A DNA stretch of 64,000 nucleotides from contig NZ_CP019070.1 of assembly GCF_001956695.1 (NCBI RefSeq), forward strand, positions 434,001 through 498,000, given 5' to 3'. This DNA is from Poseidonibacter parvus. GTDB lineage: Bacteria; Campylobacterota; Campylobacteria; Campylobacterales; Arcobacteraceae. The number at the start of each line of letters is the position of its first letter. Within the stretch, counting starts at the first letter, position 1. The notes under the pieces are model-generated. The model was not told the origin of the DNA. It searched no databases and saw only the letters and a list, made by a program, of their open reading frames with translations. The translations under genes were made by a program, and so were the position numbers. Shown piece after piece: positions 52,608-62,260 of this stretch.

Positions 52608-52662
52608 GGTGTAATTGTATCAGTATCAAAATCTTAAGTTAATGACATAAATCAATAAAATG

Positions 52663-53052
52663 CTATTTTACAAAAACTTTTGAATCATATAGTTTTTTAT
52701 TAATTCTTACTTCAAGATAACCTTTTGTCACCTTTTTATGTATAAAGGTTTGTTCTTGCGCTATTTTTATTTTTTGCTTGTTATAAATTGAAATTGACTT
52801 AGTTAAAACTCCAGTAGAATTTCCTATTCTTACATCTGCTTTATCTTTATTCATATTTCCAAAAATTACAATTTTTGAATAACAAGTTCCATTGTAATTA
52901 TCTTTTGTTTCTTTTAGATGTTGAACATTTTCACCTTTGCCATTTTCATGAAAAATTCCAATAGCATGTACTTTTTTAATTTTTGAAGAGTAAGCATTTA
53001 AACCGCTTATTGAAAGTAATAGTAAAGTTAAAATTATAAATATTTTTTTCAT
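52663..53052 (-). CDS. Small secreted hypothetical protein
   Basis: A 129-residue protein with a clear signal peptide (about residues 1-20, ending GLNAYS). The mature part is lysine-rich and predicted mainly beta (KADVRIGNSTGVLTKSISIY; KGYLEVRINKKLYDSKVFVK) with a single cysteine. I recognise no family. It lies 38 bp after the PAS gene on the same strand and could be co-transcribed with the nap operon or have its own promoter. Its TAG stop falls within an AAAATAGCATTTT element. Confidence 0.65.
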   Translation of the reverse strand: MKKIFIILTLLLLSISGLNAYSSKIKKVHAIGIFHENGKGENVQHLKETKDNYNGTCYSKIVIFGNMNKDKADVRIGNSTGVLTKSISIYNKQKIKIAQEQTFIHKKVTKGYLEVRINKKLYDSKVFVK

Positions 53053-53090
53053 AAGATAACTTTACTATATTTTTGTGAAATATTTGTAAA

Positions 53091-53546
53091 TTATTTTTTA
53101 TAAGGTGAATAACTTACATGACGAATTAATTCACCAGAAGTTAATTTTAGTTGGTCATATTTAACTTGATATTCAACTTTTTTTTCAAAACTCATTGGTG
53201 TTCTAATAGATTTATATTCAATTAATTTATCATCTTTATATACACCAGAAATTTCAGCATATACCCAGTAATAACCTTGGTCTTTTCGTAAATTTTTTAC
53301 ATAACCTGACCACTTACCTTTTGTTTGTAATTCATTCCATAAGTCTTGAAATACAGCTTTTGGCATATCAGGGTGTCTTACAACATTATGAGATTGACCC
53401 AATAACTCATTTGCTTCATATCCTGAAATTTGTGCAAATGTATCATTTACATAAGTAATAACACCTTTTAAATCTGTTCTTGATACGATTAACTCTTCAC
53501 TTGGTACAATTGTTTCTAATAAAAAATTACTTGAATTATATTCCAT
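53091..53546 (-). CDS. PAS-domain redox sensor, CetB/Aer-type
   Basis: A 151-residue protein that is almost entirely one PAS domain (about residues 15-125). VSRTDLKGVITYVNDTFAQI and SHNVVRHPDMPKAVFQDLW are the FAD-binding Aer/CetB-type segments. In Campylobacter, CetB is a PAS-only protein that works with a separate membrane receptor (CetA) in energy taxis. The gene starts two bases after the napD stop, so it is translated as part of the nap operon, suggesting that taxis or redox sensing is tied to nitrate respiration. Confidence 0.82.
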   Translation of the reverse strand: MEYNSSNFLLETIVPSEELIVSRTDLKGVITYVNDTFAQISGYEANELLGQSHNVVRHPDMPKAVFQDLWNELQTKGKWSGYVKNLRKDQGYYWVYAEISGVYKDDKLIEYKSIRTPMSFEKKVEYQVKYDQLKLTSGELIRHVSYSPYKK

Positions 53547-53548
53547 GA

Positions 53549-53935
53549 TTATTTTCCTGTATTATCAAATGTTCTTGCAAAACCTTCTAAATCTTTCTTT
53601 TTTAAATCCCCATTATAAACTATATCTTTAGGATCTATATCTTCGTCATTTAAAACTTTTGGTACAACTTCCGCATTATCTAAAACTTCCATATGTGCAC
53701 TTAACTCATCTTCACTATATGCCATTTGCATATCAGCTGATGCTACATGTGGAATTGCTTCTATTACTCTTAATTTCTTTAGCTCTTCTTCAACTCCAGC
53801 ACCTTCAATAGTAATAATAATTCTTCCTAATTCATCATGCATATGATAATCACATACATCACATTTTTTTAAAGACTCTACTACTTCATCTAGATACTTT
53901 GGTAATGTTTGCACTACAATACTTGAAACGTTCAT
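53549..53935 (-). CDS. napD: NapD, chaperone for NapA maturation
   Basis: A 128-residue protein. The first about 85 residues have the NapD ferredoxin-like fold (MNVSSIVVQTLPKYLDEVVE; GRIIITIEGAG; VIEAIPHVASADMQMAY). NapD binds the Tat signal of NapA and delays export until the cofactor is inserted. The C-terminal acidic extension of about 40 residues is longer than in E. coli NapD. It follows napL in the nap operon and precedes the PAS gene. Confidence 0.9.
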   Translation of the reverse strand: MNVSSIVVQTLPKYLDEVVESLKKCDVCDYHMHDELGRIIITIEGAGVEEELKKLRVIEAIPHVASADMQMAYSEDELSAHMEVLDNAEVVPKVLNDEDIDPKDIVYNGDLKKKDLEGFARTFDNTGK

Positions 53936-53966
53936 TTTATAATCCTTTTGTTTTAATCAATTAATC

Positions 53967-54923
53967 TTAATCAATTTTATAGTAATTTATTCTTTCATCA
54001 TCACTTGTGACAAAAACTTCTTTCTCATTTATAAATACAATATTTGTAAGAGTTGTATTATTACCTTTTAGCATAGATAAATCTCTTTGTGTTTTAGTAT
54101 TAAAAACTTTTACTTCATTTTGTTCATTACTTGCAATTCCTGCAATTTTTCCACTTGGACTTAATCCTGCACTATAAATTAAAAAAGATGTGTTTTTATG
54201 ATAAGCACTATTAGCTTTTATATCATAAACAGCAGCACGTCTATCTTGACCTGCTGTTAAAATGATATTGTTTTTTATATCTACTTGAAAAACATTATCT
54301 AAGTTTTGTTTTGCAAATGTTTTTATTAAATCAGAACTAGCAACATCTACAAGTTTTAAAATACCACTTTCATCAGCTACTACAACTTGTTTTCTATCTT
54401 CGTTTAAAGAAAAGTTAGAAAACTTTGATTGTGATAATTGTATATCATATATTTTTTTATTTGTTTTTAAATCATATAAATATAATTCATTTGATAAAAG
54501 TGCAAATAATATTTTATCTTCTGATACAAATTTTGCACGTGCAATATACATTTTTTCTTTTGCTGAAATTATTTCTTTTAGCTTTGAATCTTTATAAATA
54601 TTTATAGCTCTTCCACCTTTGTTTCCTTGTGAAAGTATTAGTATTGAGTCTTTTAAAACATCAACACTATATATTTTAGAATTAATTTCATCACCCATAA
54701 AATCTTTTATTTTAGGTAATGTAATTGAAGATATCTTTTCTTTTGTGTTTATATCAAAAATATCTACTTTTGATGCTTTTGTTGCTACATATAACTTACC
54801 ATTTTTTATTACAAGATCTGTAATACCACCACTTGCTAAATATGTGTAGCTTGGATTTATATCTTTTGCATTTAATGTAAAAAGAAATAAAACTAGAAAA
54901 ATAGCTGCTTTGATAAAAGTCAT
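53967..54923 (-). CDS. napL: NapL, periplasmic WD40-like protein of the nap operon
   Basis: A 318-residue exported protein (signal peptide to about residue 19) with repeated beta-propeller segments such as LYVATKASKVDIFDINTKEK and KEVFVTSDDERINYY. NapL is found in nap clusters of Campylobacterota between napF and napD. Its exact function is unsettled. Order and length match Wolinella/Campylobacter NapL. Confidence 0.85.
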   Translation of the reverse strand: MTFIKAAIFLVLFLFTLNAKDINPSYTYLASGGITDLVIKNGKLYVATKASKVDIFDINTKEKISSITLPKIKDFMGDEINSKIYSVDVLKDSILILSQGNKGGRAINIYKDSKLKEIISAKEKMYIARAKFVSEDKILFALLSNELYLYDLKTNKKIYDIQLSQSKFSNFSLNEDRKQVVVADESGILKLVDVASSDLIKTFAKQNLDNVFQVDIKNNIILTAGQDRRAAVYDIKANSAYHKNTSFLIYSAGLSPSGKIAGIASNEQNEVKVFNTKTQRDLSMLKGNNTTLTNIVFINEKEVFVTSDDERINYYKID

Positions 54924-54935
54924 AGTTTTCCTTTA

Positions 54936-55412
54936 TTAGATTATTTTTATAGCTTGTGTTGGACATACTTTTATGCAAAATCCACATGATGTACAGTTAT
55001 CATTTATTTCAGGTCTAAACATACCTAAAAAATCGATAGCTTCATCAAAACAAGGATCTTTACAAGAAAAACACATAGTATCATTCCATGCTAAACAAGT
55101 ACTTATATCTATTTGTATTTTAGCATTTATATTCTTTTTATCTTCAATAGATAAAACTTCATTTGGACAAGCAATTGCACATTCATCACAATATGTACAT
55201 CCATTTAAGGAAAAGTCAATTATTGGAGTTTTATCATCTTTTATAACGATAATATTTTCTTCACAAACAGTACTACAAATTCCATCACACTCTATACAGT
55301 TTGTTAAAAAAACTTCTTCATCTTTATAATAAGGTGGTCTTAAAATAATCTCTTGCTTTTCTTTTGTTTTAAAAGAAGAAGCAAGAGAGCTAAATAGCTC
55401 TCTTCTTTCCAT
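54936..55412 (-). CDS. napF: NapF, iron-sulfur protein
   Basis: A 158-residue ferredoxin-type protein with several cysteine clusters: CIECDGICSTVC, CTYCDECAIACP, CLAWNDTMCFSCKDPC and CTSCGFCIKVCPTQAI. NapF is cytoplasmic and is thought to help NapA iron-sulfur assembly or electron supply. The N-terminal MERRELFSSLASSF has an RR pair, as is usual in NapF, but no export signal. It lies nine bases after napB. Confidence 0.9.
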   Translation of the reverse strand: MERRELFSSLASSFKTKEKQEIILRPPYYKDEEVFLTNCIECDGICSTVCEENIIVIKDDKTPIIDFSLNGCTYCDECAIACPNEVLSIEDKKNINAKIQIDISTCLAWNDTMCFSCKDPCFDEAIDFLGMFRPEINDNCTSCGFCIKVCPTQAIKII

Positions 55413-55421
55413 AACTAATAC

Positions 55422-56024
55422 TTATTTTTTTAATGTATCTAAGTCATCAAGGATTACTTCATCCCAGCTTGATTTAAATTCACCATCTTTTTTAGTAAAA
55501 GCTGCTTCAAAATTATTTTTAACTGCTAATTTACCAGTTGTTTGAGGTGCATGACATTGAGTACAATTAAATCTTGCTCCTGCTAATTGCTCAATTGGTT
55601 TTACTGAAACTTCATTTTTCATATTATCAATTGATTTTGTAAATTGTTTCCCATCAAATTTATGTTTTGGTCTAAAATCCATAAAGTGTGATTTAGGAAT
55701 TGGTGTTGCGCCCATTGATTCTGCAACTGCAGGTTCATGACACATTGTACATTGGTTATTATTAATAGTAATTGGTAACATACCATCTACATCATGAGGA
55801 ATCATTGGTGGAGCATCTTGAAATGCTCTTTTGATTTTCTTAGATGTACCTGCTGCATCTGTTCCATACATTACTTTATCAGCAGTAGTATCTTTTTCAC
55901 TATAAATAGTTGTTTTTCTTAATCCTAAAGATTCTTCACTAACAGTCTTTTCTGCAGCACTCATTGTTGTAGCGTATAAAGTTGCTACTGCAGCAATTGC
56001 TAAAGTTAATTTACCTAACTTCAT
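55422..56024 (-). CDS. napB: NapB, dihaem cytochrome c subunit of periplasmic nitrate reductase
   Basis: A 200-residue periplasmic protein with a signal peptide (about 1-23) and two CXXCH haem sites, QCTMCHEPA and NCTQCHAPQ. Axial His candidates lie in IPKSHFMDFRPKHKF. It passes electrons from NapH/NapG to NapA. Its start overlaps the end of napH by 14 bp. Confidence 0.95.
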   Translation of the reverse strand: MKLGKLTLAIAAVATLYATTMSAAEKTVSEESLGLRKTTIYSEKDTTADKVMYGTDAAGTSKKIKRAFQDAPPMIPHDVDGMLPITINNNQCTMCHEPAVAESMGATPIPKSHFMDFRPKHKFDGKQFTKSIDNMKNEVSVKPIEQLAGARFNCTQCHAPQTTGKLAVKNNFEAAFTKKDGEFKSSWDEVILDDLDTLKK

Positions 56025-56841
56025 TATCTTTTCCTTTTTTTAAATTCTTAATTGAAAAATTAAGAGCATCATCATCACACACTTCAATACATCTTCCACA
56101 ATTTGTACATTCTCCGCTTAATACGGGAATTGATTCTTTTGTAACCATATGAAGAACTTGTACTTCAGGACAAACTTCTTTACATTTCATACAAGCTGTA
56201 CAATTTGGTGCATTATGATGAACTCTAATTAGACTAGTTTTCCCTATTAGTGAATAAGCTCCACCAAGAGGACAAACATGTCCACACCAGCCATTTTTTA
56301 AAACAAATAAATCAAAAAGAAATATTACTAGTATTGCAGCCCAACCAAAACCTAAACCGAATATAATTCCTCTATGAACCATAGAGATTGGTGAAATAAA
56401 CTCAAATGCAGCTAATCCCATAAAAAATGAAATAACTAAACTAATAGCAAGTACCCAATATCTTATATTTCGTGAAGCTGGTTGCTTTTTTTGGATTTGA
56501 TTAAATCCAAGTTTTCTTCTTAAATAGTTTGCTAAATCTGTAATCATATTTACAGGACAAACCCAAGAACAAAAAGCACGACCACCAACAGTCATATAAA
56601 AAATTGTAATGATTAAAGCTCCAACAATAATATCAATTGATATTACTGCACCTGCAACAAACATTTGTAATACTGCATATGGATCACTAAGAGGAATAAT
56701 TCCTGCTAATAATGATGAAGATAAATTTCCTGTTAGAAAATTTATTCCATATACATTCGCAATTACATATAAAACCATAATTAAAACTTGTGAGATTCTT
56801 CTTGCTATTAAAAATCTATATTTATCTAATAGTGTTTTCAT
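56011..56841 (-). CDS. napH: NapH, membrane quinol-oxidising iron-sulfur protein
   Basis: A 276-residue protein with four membrane spans, cytoplasmic CSWVCPVN and CGHVCPLGG motifs, and two C-terminal 4Fe-4S sites (CTACMKCKEVCP; CTNCGRCIEVC). NapH takes electrons from menaquinol and, with NapG, feeds NapB/NapA; this organism type uses NapGH instead of NapC. It is coupled to napG by a TAATG junction. Confidence 0.94.
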   Translation of the reverse strand: MKTLLDKYRFLIARRISQVLIMVLYVIANVYGINFLTGNLSSSLLAGIIPLSDPYAVLQMFVAGAVISIDIIVGALIITIFYMTVGGRAFCSWVCPVNMITDLANYLRRKLGFNQIQKKQPASRNIRYWVLAISLVISFFMGLAAFEFISPISMVHRGIIFGLGFGWAAILVIFLFDLFVLKNGWCGHVCPLGGAYSLIGKTSLIRVHHNAPNCTACMKCKEVCPEVQVLHMVTKESIPVLSGECTNCGRCIEVCDDDALNFSIKNLKKGKDNEVR

Positions 56842-57680
56842 TAGTATAAGTCTCCTGAGTCATTTAAAGAATCTAATGCAGAATCTTTACTAATTTCAGT
56901 TCTTGTTTCTTTACTTGTTGCATTTTCAAGTCTTTTTTCATCTGTTTTATCCCAGCCTTTGATATAATAATCACCTGCTTTTCCTTCTGCAACTTCTCTA
57001 GGAAGTACAAAAATCGCTGCTTTATCAGTTACACAAGCTTTTTCACACATTCCACAACCAGTACATACGTCCGCGTGAACGATTGGTTTCATAAATGCGT
57101 GTTTACCTGTTCTTTCATTCTTTGTGTATTCAATGCTAATAGCTTCTCCTAAAAGAGGACAAGCTCTATAACATGCATCACATTGAATTCCCCAAAAAGC
57201 AATACAAGAATTATCATCAATAACTGCAACACCCATATCTGCTTTAGCTATATCTAGTTCTTTTTTGTCATTTTGCACCGAGAAAATATCAAGTGCATCT
57301 GTAGGACATACAGGAACACAAGGAATATCAGGACACATATAACAAGGAACATCTCTTGGCTCAAAAAATGGAGTACCAAGAGGTTTATTATCACCTGGTT
57401 TTGCTAATTTTAATGTATCAAATGGACATGCTTCAACACACATACCACATTTAATACATGTTGCTAAAAAGTCCTCTTCTTCAAGAGCACCAGGAGGTCT
57501 TAATATTAGTCTATTTGCTGTAACTTCACTAACATATGCACTCCATGTAAGACCTCCTAAAACTGCAAGACCAATAGCTCTTGCAATTGTTAGGAAAAAT
57601 CTTCTTCTATCATTAATAGGACTTTTTTTACCAGTATTCATTTTTGACTCTTTTTTAATTGAAGGATTAATATTGCTCAA
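56841..57680 (-). CDS. napG: NapG, periplasmic iron-sulfur protein
   Basis: A 279-residue protein with a Tat signal (NDRRRFFLTIARAIG at about 23-37) and four ferredoxin-type clusters, among them CIKCGMCVEACP, CYMCPDIPCVPVCP, CDACYRACP and CTGCGMCEKAC. The start appears to be TTG at 57680, about nine bases after AAGGAGGG; an ATG at 57641 is an alternative. NapG carries electrons from NapH to NapB. Confidence 0.93.
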   Translation of the reverse strand: MSNINPSIKKESKMNTGKKSPINDRRRFFLTIARAIGLAVLGGLTWSAYVSEVTANRLILRPPGALEEEDFLATCIKCGMCVEACPFDTLKLAKPGDNKPLGTPFFEPRDVPCYMCPDIPCVPVCPTDALDIFSVQNDKKELDIAKADMGVAVIDDNSCIAFWGIQCDACYRACPLLGEAISIEYTKNERTGKHAFMKPIVHADVCTGCGMCEKACVTDKAAIFVLPREVAEGKAGDYYIKGWDKTDEKRLENATSKETRTEISKDSALDSLNDSGDLY

Positions 57681-57699
57681 AACAATACACCCTCCTTAT

Positions 57700-60504
57700 T
57701 TACGCTTTATAAATTTTAACTGCACACTTTTTAAAGTCTGTTTGTTTTGACTGAGGACAAGTATAATCAGCACATACTTTGTTAATGAAAACTTTCTCAT
57801 CAAACCAAGGTACAAATACTAAACCTTTTGAAGGTCTATTTCTTCCTCTTGTCTCAACTCTAGCTTTAACTTTTCCACGTCTAGATTCAACCCATGCTAA
57901 ACCACCTTGTTTAACACCATATTTCTTAGCATCTTCAGGGTGCATGTAACATAATGCTTCTGGTACTGCTCTATATAATTCAGGTACTCTCATAGTCATA
58001 GTTCCTGAATGCCAGTGTTCTAAAACTCTACCTGTACTTAACCATACTGGGTAAGTTTCATCTGGAACTTCTGGAGGATCCATATATGGTCTTGCAAATA
58101 TTTTAGCTTTATTTTTTAATGATTTTTTAGCTTTTTCTTTAACACCTAATAAATCACCTTGAGATAATGCTTTTGCTAATGTACCATAGAATGCAAAATC
58201 AGTTCCATCTTTACCATATTTTTTAGCGTATGGATCGTATTTAGTATTAAATCTCCATTGAGTTTCTTTACCATCAACAACTGGCCATTTAAGTCCTCTT
58301 ACTTTGTGGTAAGTATCAAAATCAGCTAAATCGTGAGCATGTCCACGTCCGAAATCTGCGTATTCTTCAAATAAGTATTTTTGAATAAAGAATCCGTATC
58401 CTTTAAATACTTTACCATCTGAACCAATCACATTTCTTGAATCACCTAGTGCTTCAGAGTTATCATAACCAGCTTGAATTGGATCTTCTAAATCAACTTT
58501 ATAAGATTTTGCTTTTTCATTTGCAAAAAGAATTTCATACATAGTTGTATCTTCTGTATATCCCATTGCTTTTGCTGCTGCTATTACGTCTGGTAATTTT
58601 TTTCCACCTCTTAGTGGTTGTTCACCCCATACGTCTTTTACAGTAAATCTTTTTGAAAGTTCAACCCATTGCCATGTATCAGACATTGAATCACCTACTG
58701 GTAATACTTGTTGTCTCCAATGTTGTGTTCTTCTTTCAGCATTTCCGTAAGCTCCCCATTTTTCATAAATCATAGCAGATGGTAAGATAAGGTCAGAAAC
58801 TTTTGCTGAAATACCAGGGTATCCATCAGAAGTTACAATAAAGTTATCCATTTCTCTTGCTGCTTTAATCCAGTGAGTAGCAGATGCTGTATCTTGGTAA
58901 GGATTACAAACATTAACCCATGCAAATTTAACAACACCATCTTCAATATCTCTGTGGATTTTCATAATATGTTGGTTTCCAACAGGATTTAAAGTTCCAG
59001 CAGGTACTTGCCATGCTTTTTCTGTAATTGCTCTGTGTTTAGGATTTGCTACCATCATATCAGCAGGTAATCTGTGACAGAAAGTTCCAACTTCTCTTGC
59101 AGTTCCACAAGCAGATGGTTGACCTGTTAATGAGAATGCTCCAGAACCTGGCTTAGCTTGTTTATTTAATAAGAAGTGAACATTGTATGCTAAAGTATTA
59201 ACCCAAGTTCCTCTTGTATGTTGATTCATTCCCATAGTCCAGAAAGATACAACTTTTCTATTTTTTTCAATATAAAGGTTTGCTAATTCTTGTAATTTAG
59301 CTTTAAATTTATTGATATCTTCATCAGGATTACCTTTAGAAATTTTTGCAACATAATCTAAAGTATATGGCTCTAAGAATTTTTTGTACTCTTCAAAAGA
59401 AATTTCCCAGTGTTTAAGACCAGCTGGTTTATTTTCCATTTTATCGCCAGCTTTATATCCATAAGGAGCTAATGCAGGTGCTTCAGTTTCAGAAACAACT
59501 TTAACCATTTCTTTATCAATAGTTTCCATTTCTAATTTAGAATATTTACCATCAACAATAGATTTTTCACCAGCTCTTCTCATACCATAACCCATATTAA
59601 CAGGAGATGCTGCAAATACGATATGTTCTTTAACGAAATCCCAATCAATTGATTCAGGTGCGTTATATACGATTTCTCTTGCAATATAATTCCATAAAGC
59701 AAGGTCTGTATTTGGAGTGAAAATGATTTCACTATCAGCTAAGTCAGAAGTTCTATGTCTATAAGTTGAAATATTAATTACTTTAACTTTATCAGGAGCA
59801 GATAATTTTCTATCAGTAACTCTTGACCATAAAATAGGGTGCATTTCTGCCATATTAGAACCCCAAGATACAATAGTATCAGTAAGCTCAATATCATCAT
59901 AACAACCAGATGGTTCATCAATTCCAAAAGTTTGGTAGAAACCAACAACAGCAGATGCCATACAGTGTCTAGCATTTGGATCAATTGCATTTGATCTAAA
60001 TCCACCTTTCATCATCTTTTGAGCTGCGTATCCTTCCATAACAGTGTATTGCCCAGAAGCAAATACACCAACACCTTCAGGTCCACTTTCTTTTAAAGCT
60101 TTTTTGATATTAAGTTCCATCTCATCAAAAGCTCTTTCCCAAGAAACTGGTGCGAAGTTACCTTTTTTATCAAAGTTACCTTTTGCATTTACTCTTAATA
60201 ATGGTTGTTTTAATCTGTCAGCTCCATACATAATCTTAGCATTAAAGTAACCTTTAATACAGTTAAGACCTCTGTTTACTGGTGCTGCTGGATCACCTTT
60301 AACTGCAACAATCTTACCACCTTTAGTAGCAAGCATAATTCCACATCCAGTTCCACAGAAACGACAAGCTGCTTTATCCCATCTCCAACCACCTTCGGCT
60401 GCAGTTGCTTTTGCTGCTAATTCTGTTGGTACATTCATACCAATTGCTGCTGCTGCTGAAGCTGCTGCTGAGCTTTTAAGAAAATCTCTTCTTGATAGCG
60501 ACAT
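57700..60504 (-). CDS. napA: NapA, catalytic subunit of periplasmic nitrate reductase
   Basis: A molybdopterin enzyme that reduces nitrate to nitrite in the periplasm. It is about 934 residues from the ATG at 60504 ([14 protein letters not shown]), chosen because AAAGGAGA lies just upstream. The Tat signal is SRRDFLK; the 4Fe-4S site is CRFCGTGCG; the molybdenum ligand Cys is in [11 protein letters not shown]. The length suits the long NapA form of Campylobacterota. It is the first gene of napAGHBFLD, under an FNR-type promoter. Confidence 0.97.
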   Translation of the reverse strand: MSLSRRDFLKSSAAASAAAAIGMNVPTELAAKATAAEGGWRWDKAACRFCGTGCGIMLATKGGKIVAVKGDPAAPVNRGLNCIKGYFNAKIMYGADRLKQPLLRVNAKGNFDKKGNFAPVSWERAFDEMELNIKKALKESGPEGVGVFASGQYTVMEGYAAQKMMKGGFRSNAIDPNARHCMASAVVGFYQTFGIDEPSGCYDDIELTDTIVSWGSNMAEMHPILWSRVTDRKLSAPDKVKVINISTYRHRTSDLADSEIIFTPNTDLALWNYIAREIVYNAPESIDWDFVKEHIVFAASPVNMGYGMRRAGEKSIVDGKYSKLEMETIDKEMVKVVSETEAPALAPYGYKAGDKMENKPAGLKHWEISFEEYKKFLEPYTLDYVAKISKGNPDEDINKFKAKLQELANLYIEKNRKVVSFWTMGMNQHTRGTWVNTLAYNVHFLLNKQAKPGSGAFSLTGQPSACGTAREVGTFCHRLPADMMVANPKHRAITEKAWQVPAGTLNPVGNQHIMKIHRDIEDGVVKFAWVNVCNPYQDTASATHWIKAAREMDNFIVTSDGYPGISAKVSDLILPSAMIYEKWGAYGNAERRTQHWRQQVLPVGDSMSDTWQWVELSKRFTVKDVWGEQPLRGGKKLPDVIAAAKAMGYTEDTTMYEILFANEKAKSYKVDLEDPIQAGYDNSEALGDSRNVIGSDGKVFKGYGFFIQKYLFEEYADFGRGHAHDLADFDTYHKVRGLKWPVVDGKETQWRFNTKYDPYAKKYGKDGTDFAFYGTLAKALSQGDLLGVKEKAKKSLKNKAKIFARPYMDPPEVPDETYPVWLSTGRVLEHWHSGTMTMRVPELYRAVPEALCYMHPEDAKKYGVKQGGLAWVESRRGKVKARVETRGRNRPSKGLVFVPWFDEKVFINKVCADYTCPQSKQTDFKKCAVKIYKA

Positions 60505-60534
60505 ACTTTCTCCTTTAATCAAGTTAATTTTTTA

Positions 60535-60583
60535 CTTAAGAATTATAGCAATTAATTACTATCTATCAATTGACTAATGTCAA
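60535..60583 (-). promoter_or_regulatory. nap promoter with FNR/CRP-type site at the class II position
   Basis: TTGACTAATGTCAA at 60570-60583 is a perfect TTGAC-N4-GTCAA inverted repeat of the CRP/FNR kind. On the minus strand a consensus TATAAT (60547-60542, in TGCTATAAT) puts the start at about 60535. The site centre (60576.5) is then near -41.5, the classic class II activation position. The same site could also act on the divergent gene at 60641. Confidence 0.65.
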
Positions 60584-60640
60584 GCAAATTAAGTTTAAAT
60601 TAAGATAGAATTTGTCCTATATTAAGTAACAGGGGAAACT

Positions 60641-61534
60641 ATGGCCTTTCATGAATATATTAGAGCAGTTGGAACTGGTCCAAAATCTAACAGAGAATTA
60701 AAAAAAGAAGAAATGATAGATGCAATGGAGTCGATTTTAAATCAAAATGTACATTCTGAACAAATTGCTGCGTTTTTATTAGGATGGAGAGTTCGTCTTG
60801 AAACAATAGAAGAACTAAAAATAACTTTTAATGTATGTGATAAATATATAAAAAGAAAAACTGTTGAAAACTCAATCGAGTTAGGTTATCCATTTGATGG
60901 AAAAGCAGATAATCCATATATATTACCTTTAGTTTCAAAACATTTAAAGAAGTTTGATTTGAATTTGGTTATTAGTGGTGACGAATTACAACCTGCTAAA
61001 AAAGGTCTAACCTTAAAAGAATTAAATGCAAACATTAAATTAGATAATAATATCCATTATTTCGATAGAGCAGACTATTTTAAAGAGTTAAGTGATTTAA
61101 CTAAAATTAGAAATATCTTAGGATTAAGAACTGCTTTTAATACAGTAGAGAAGTTGCTAAATCCAGGAAATTCTAAATATGCAATCAATGCAGCTTTTCA
61201 TAAACCTTATGTTGTAAAGTATAATGAACTATTTGGAAAAAATTATGAACATTTGGTAATTATTAAAGGAAATGAAGGAACACCAGAGATTTTTTCTAAG
61301 TGTAAATATTGGTTAAATAATGATGGAGATATAAGTGAACATTTAATAGACCCTGAATACTTTGGTATTAATTATAAAAAATCTACTACTATAATAAGTA
61401 AAGAAGAATCTTTAAATATGACAAGAAATCCAAGTGATGAATTAGAAAAACTAGCTAAGTTAAATGCGGCAATGTTTTTAATAGCTGCAAAAAAAACTAA
61501 AGATATAAAAAAAGCATACGAAATGATTAATTAG
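60641..61534 (+). CDS. TrpD2/YbiB-like glycosyltransferase family 3 protein
   Basis: A 297-residue protein whose N-terminal helical domain (FHEYIRAVGTGPKSNRELKK; AFLLGWRVRLETIEEL) and later LRTAFNTVEKLLNPGNSKYAINAAFH match the nucleoside phosphorylase/anthranilate phosphoribosyltransferase fold. The glycine-rich phosphate loop of true TrpD is not evident, so it is probably a TrpD2-type protein rather than a tryptophan enzyme. It is transcribed away from napA from a shared 118-bp region. Its function is unknown. Confidence 0.72.
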   Translation: MAFHEYIRAVGTGPKSNRELKKEEMIDAMESILNQNVHSEQIAAFLLGWRVRLETIEELKITFNVCDKYIKRKTVENSIELGYPFDGKADNPYILPLVSKHLKKFDLNLVISGDELQPAKKGLTLKELNANIKLDNNIHYFDRADYFKELSDLTKIRNILGLRTAFNTVEKLLNPGNSKYAINAAFHKPYVVKYNELFGKNYEHLVIIKGNEGTPEIFSKCKYWLNNDGDISEHLIDPEYFGINYKKSTTIISKEESLNMTRNPSDELEKLAKLNAAMFLIAAKKTKDIKKAYEMIN

Positions 61535-61579
61535 TATCTTATTTTTTTGTGTATAATCCTTTTTTAATTAAGGATTATT

Positions 61580-62206
61580 ATGGATTTTATAAACTTAGCT
61601 TTACTTGCTGTATTCATTCCTACATTTTTTGTAGTATCAATTACTCCAGGAATGTGTATGACATTATCTTTAAGTATGGGAATGAGCATTGGCTTAAAGA
61701 AAACATTTTATATGATGTATGGAGAATTACTTGGAGTTGCTTTAGTTGCAACTTCCTCTGTTATTGGTGTTGCTACAATTATGCTTAAATATCCTACAAT
61801 TTTTTTAGTTTTAAAATATGGTGGTGGAGCTTATTTGATTTATCTGGGAGTTCAAATGTGGCTTTCACGCGGGAAGATGGCAATTAACCTTGATGAGTGT
61901 AATTACAATATTTCAAAGAAAAGTTTAGCTATTCAAGGTTTTATAACAGCAATTGCAAATCCAAAAGGTTGGGCATTTTTTATAGCACTTTTACCACCTT
62001 TTATTGATGATTCTTTGCCTATGACTTCACAACTAGTTGTACTAATAATTATGATTTTACTTTTAGAATTTTTATGTTTAATTATTTATGCAAGTGGAGG
62101 TAAAACTTTACGAAAACTACTTCAAGATAGCTCAAACGTTAGATTAGTAAATAAAGTTGCAGGTACCTTAATGATGATTATTGGAGTTTGGTTAGCTAGT
62201 AGTTGA
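61580..62206 (+). CDS. LysE-family amino-acid exporter
   Basis: A 208-residue membrane protein with about six spans. VSITPGMCMTLSLSMGMSIG near the start, KYGGGAYLIYLGVQMWLS and FITAIANPKGWAFFIALLPPFI are the RhtB/LysE translocator landmarks. Such proteins export amino acids or related small molecules; the substrate is not deducible. TTAAGGA precedes the ATG and a strong bidirectional terminator follows. Confidence 0.88.
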   Translation: MDFINLALLAVFIPTFFVVSITPGMCMTLSLSMGMSIGLKKTFYMMYGELLGVALVATSSVIGVATIMLKYPTIFLVLKYGGGAYLIYLGVQMWLSRGKMAINLDECNYNISKKSLAIQGFITAIANPKGWAFFIALLPPFIDDSLPMTSQLVVLIIMILLLEFLCLIIYASGGKTLRKLLQDSSNVRLVNKVAGTLMMIIGVWLASS

Positions 62207-62209
62207 TGA

Positions 62210-62243
62210 TATTAAAAAGTAGAAATATTGCTACTTTTTAATA
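62210..62243. terminator. Bidirectional terminator between the lysE-like and chemoreceptor genes
   Basis: TATTAAAAAGTAG (62210-62222) pairs perfectly over 13 bp with CTACTTTTTAATA (62231-62243) around an 8-nt loop, and T/A runs on each side serve both strands of the convergent genes. Confidence 0.75.
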
Positions 62244-62260
62244 TGGTTAAGATTTATATT

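Larger units (their letters stand above)
52171..52662. other. 492-bp intergenic region with two candidate small RNAs and promoter elements
   Basis: No protein gene is seen. Reading leftwards it holds AAAATAGCATTTT at the end of the upstream gene, a -10 box, hairpin RNA 2, an AGCAT direct repeat, a second -10 box and hairpin RNA 1. About 140 bp of AT-rich leader before the ferredoxin gene follows. The parts are listed separately. Confidence 0.6.

Noticed and set aside
61549-61788. Cysteine-rich 79-residue frame at the start of the lysE-like gene
   Set aside because: It is an out-of-frame shadow of the LysE-family gene at 61580, which has clear family motifs.
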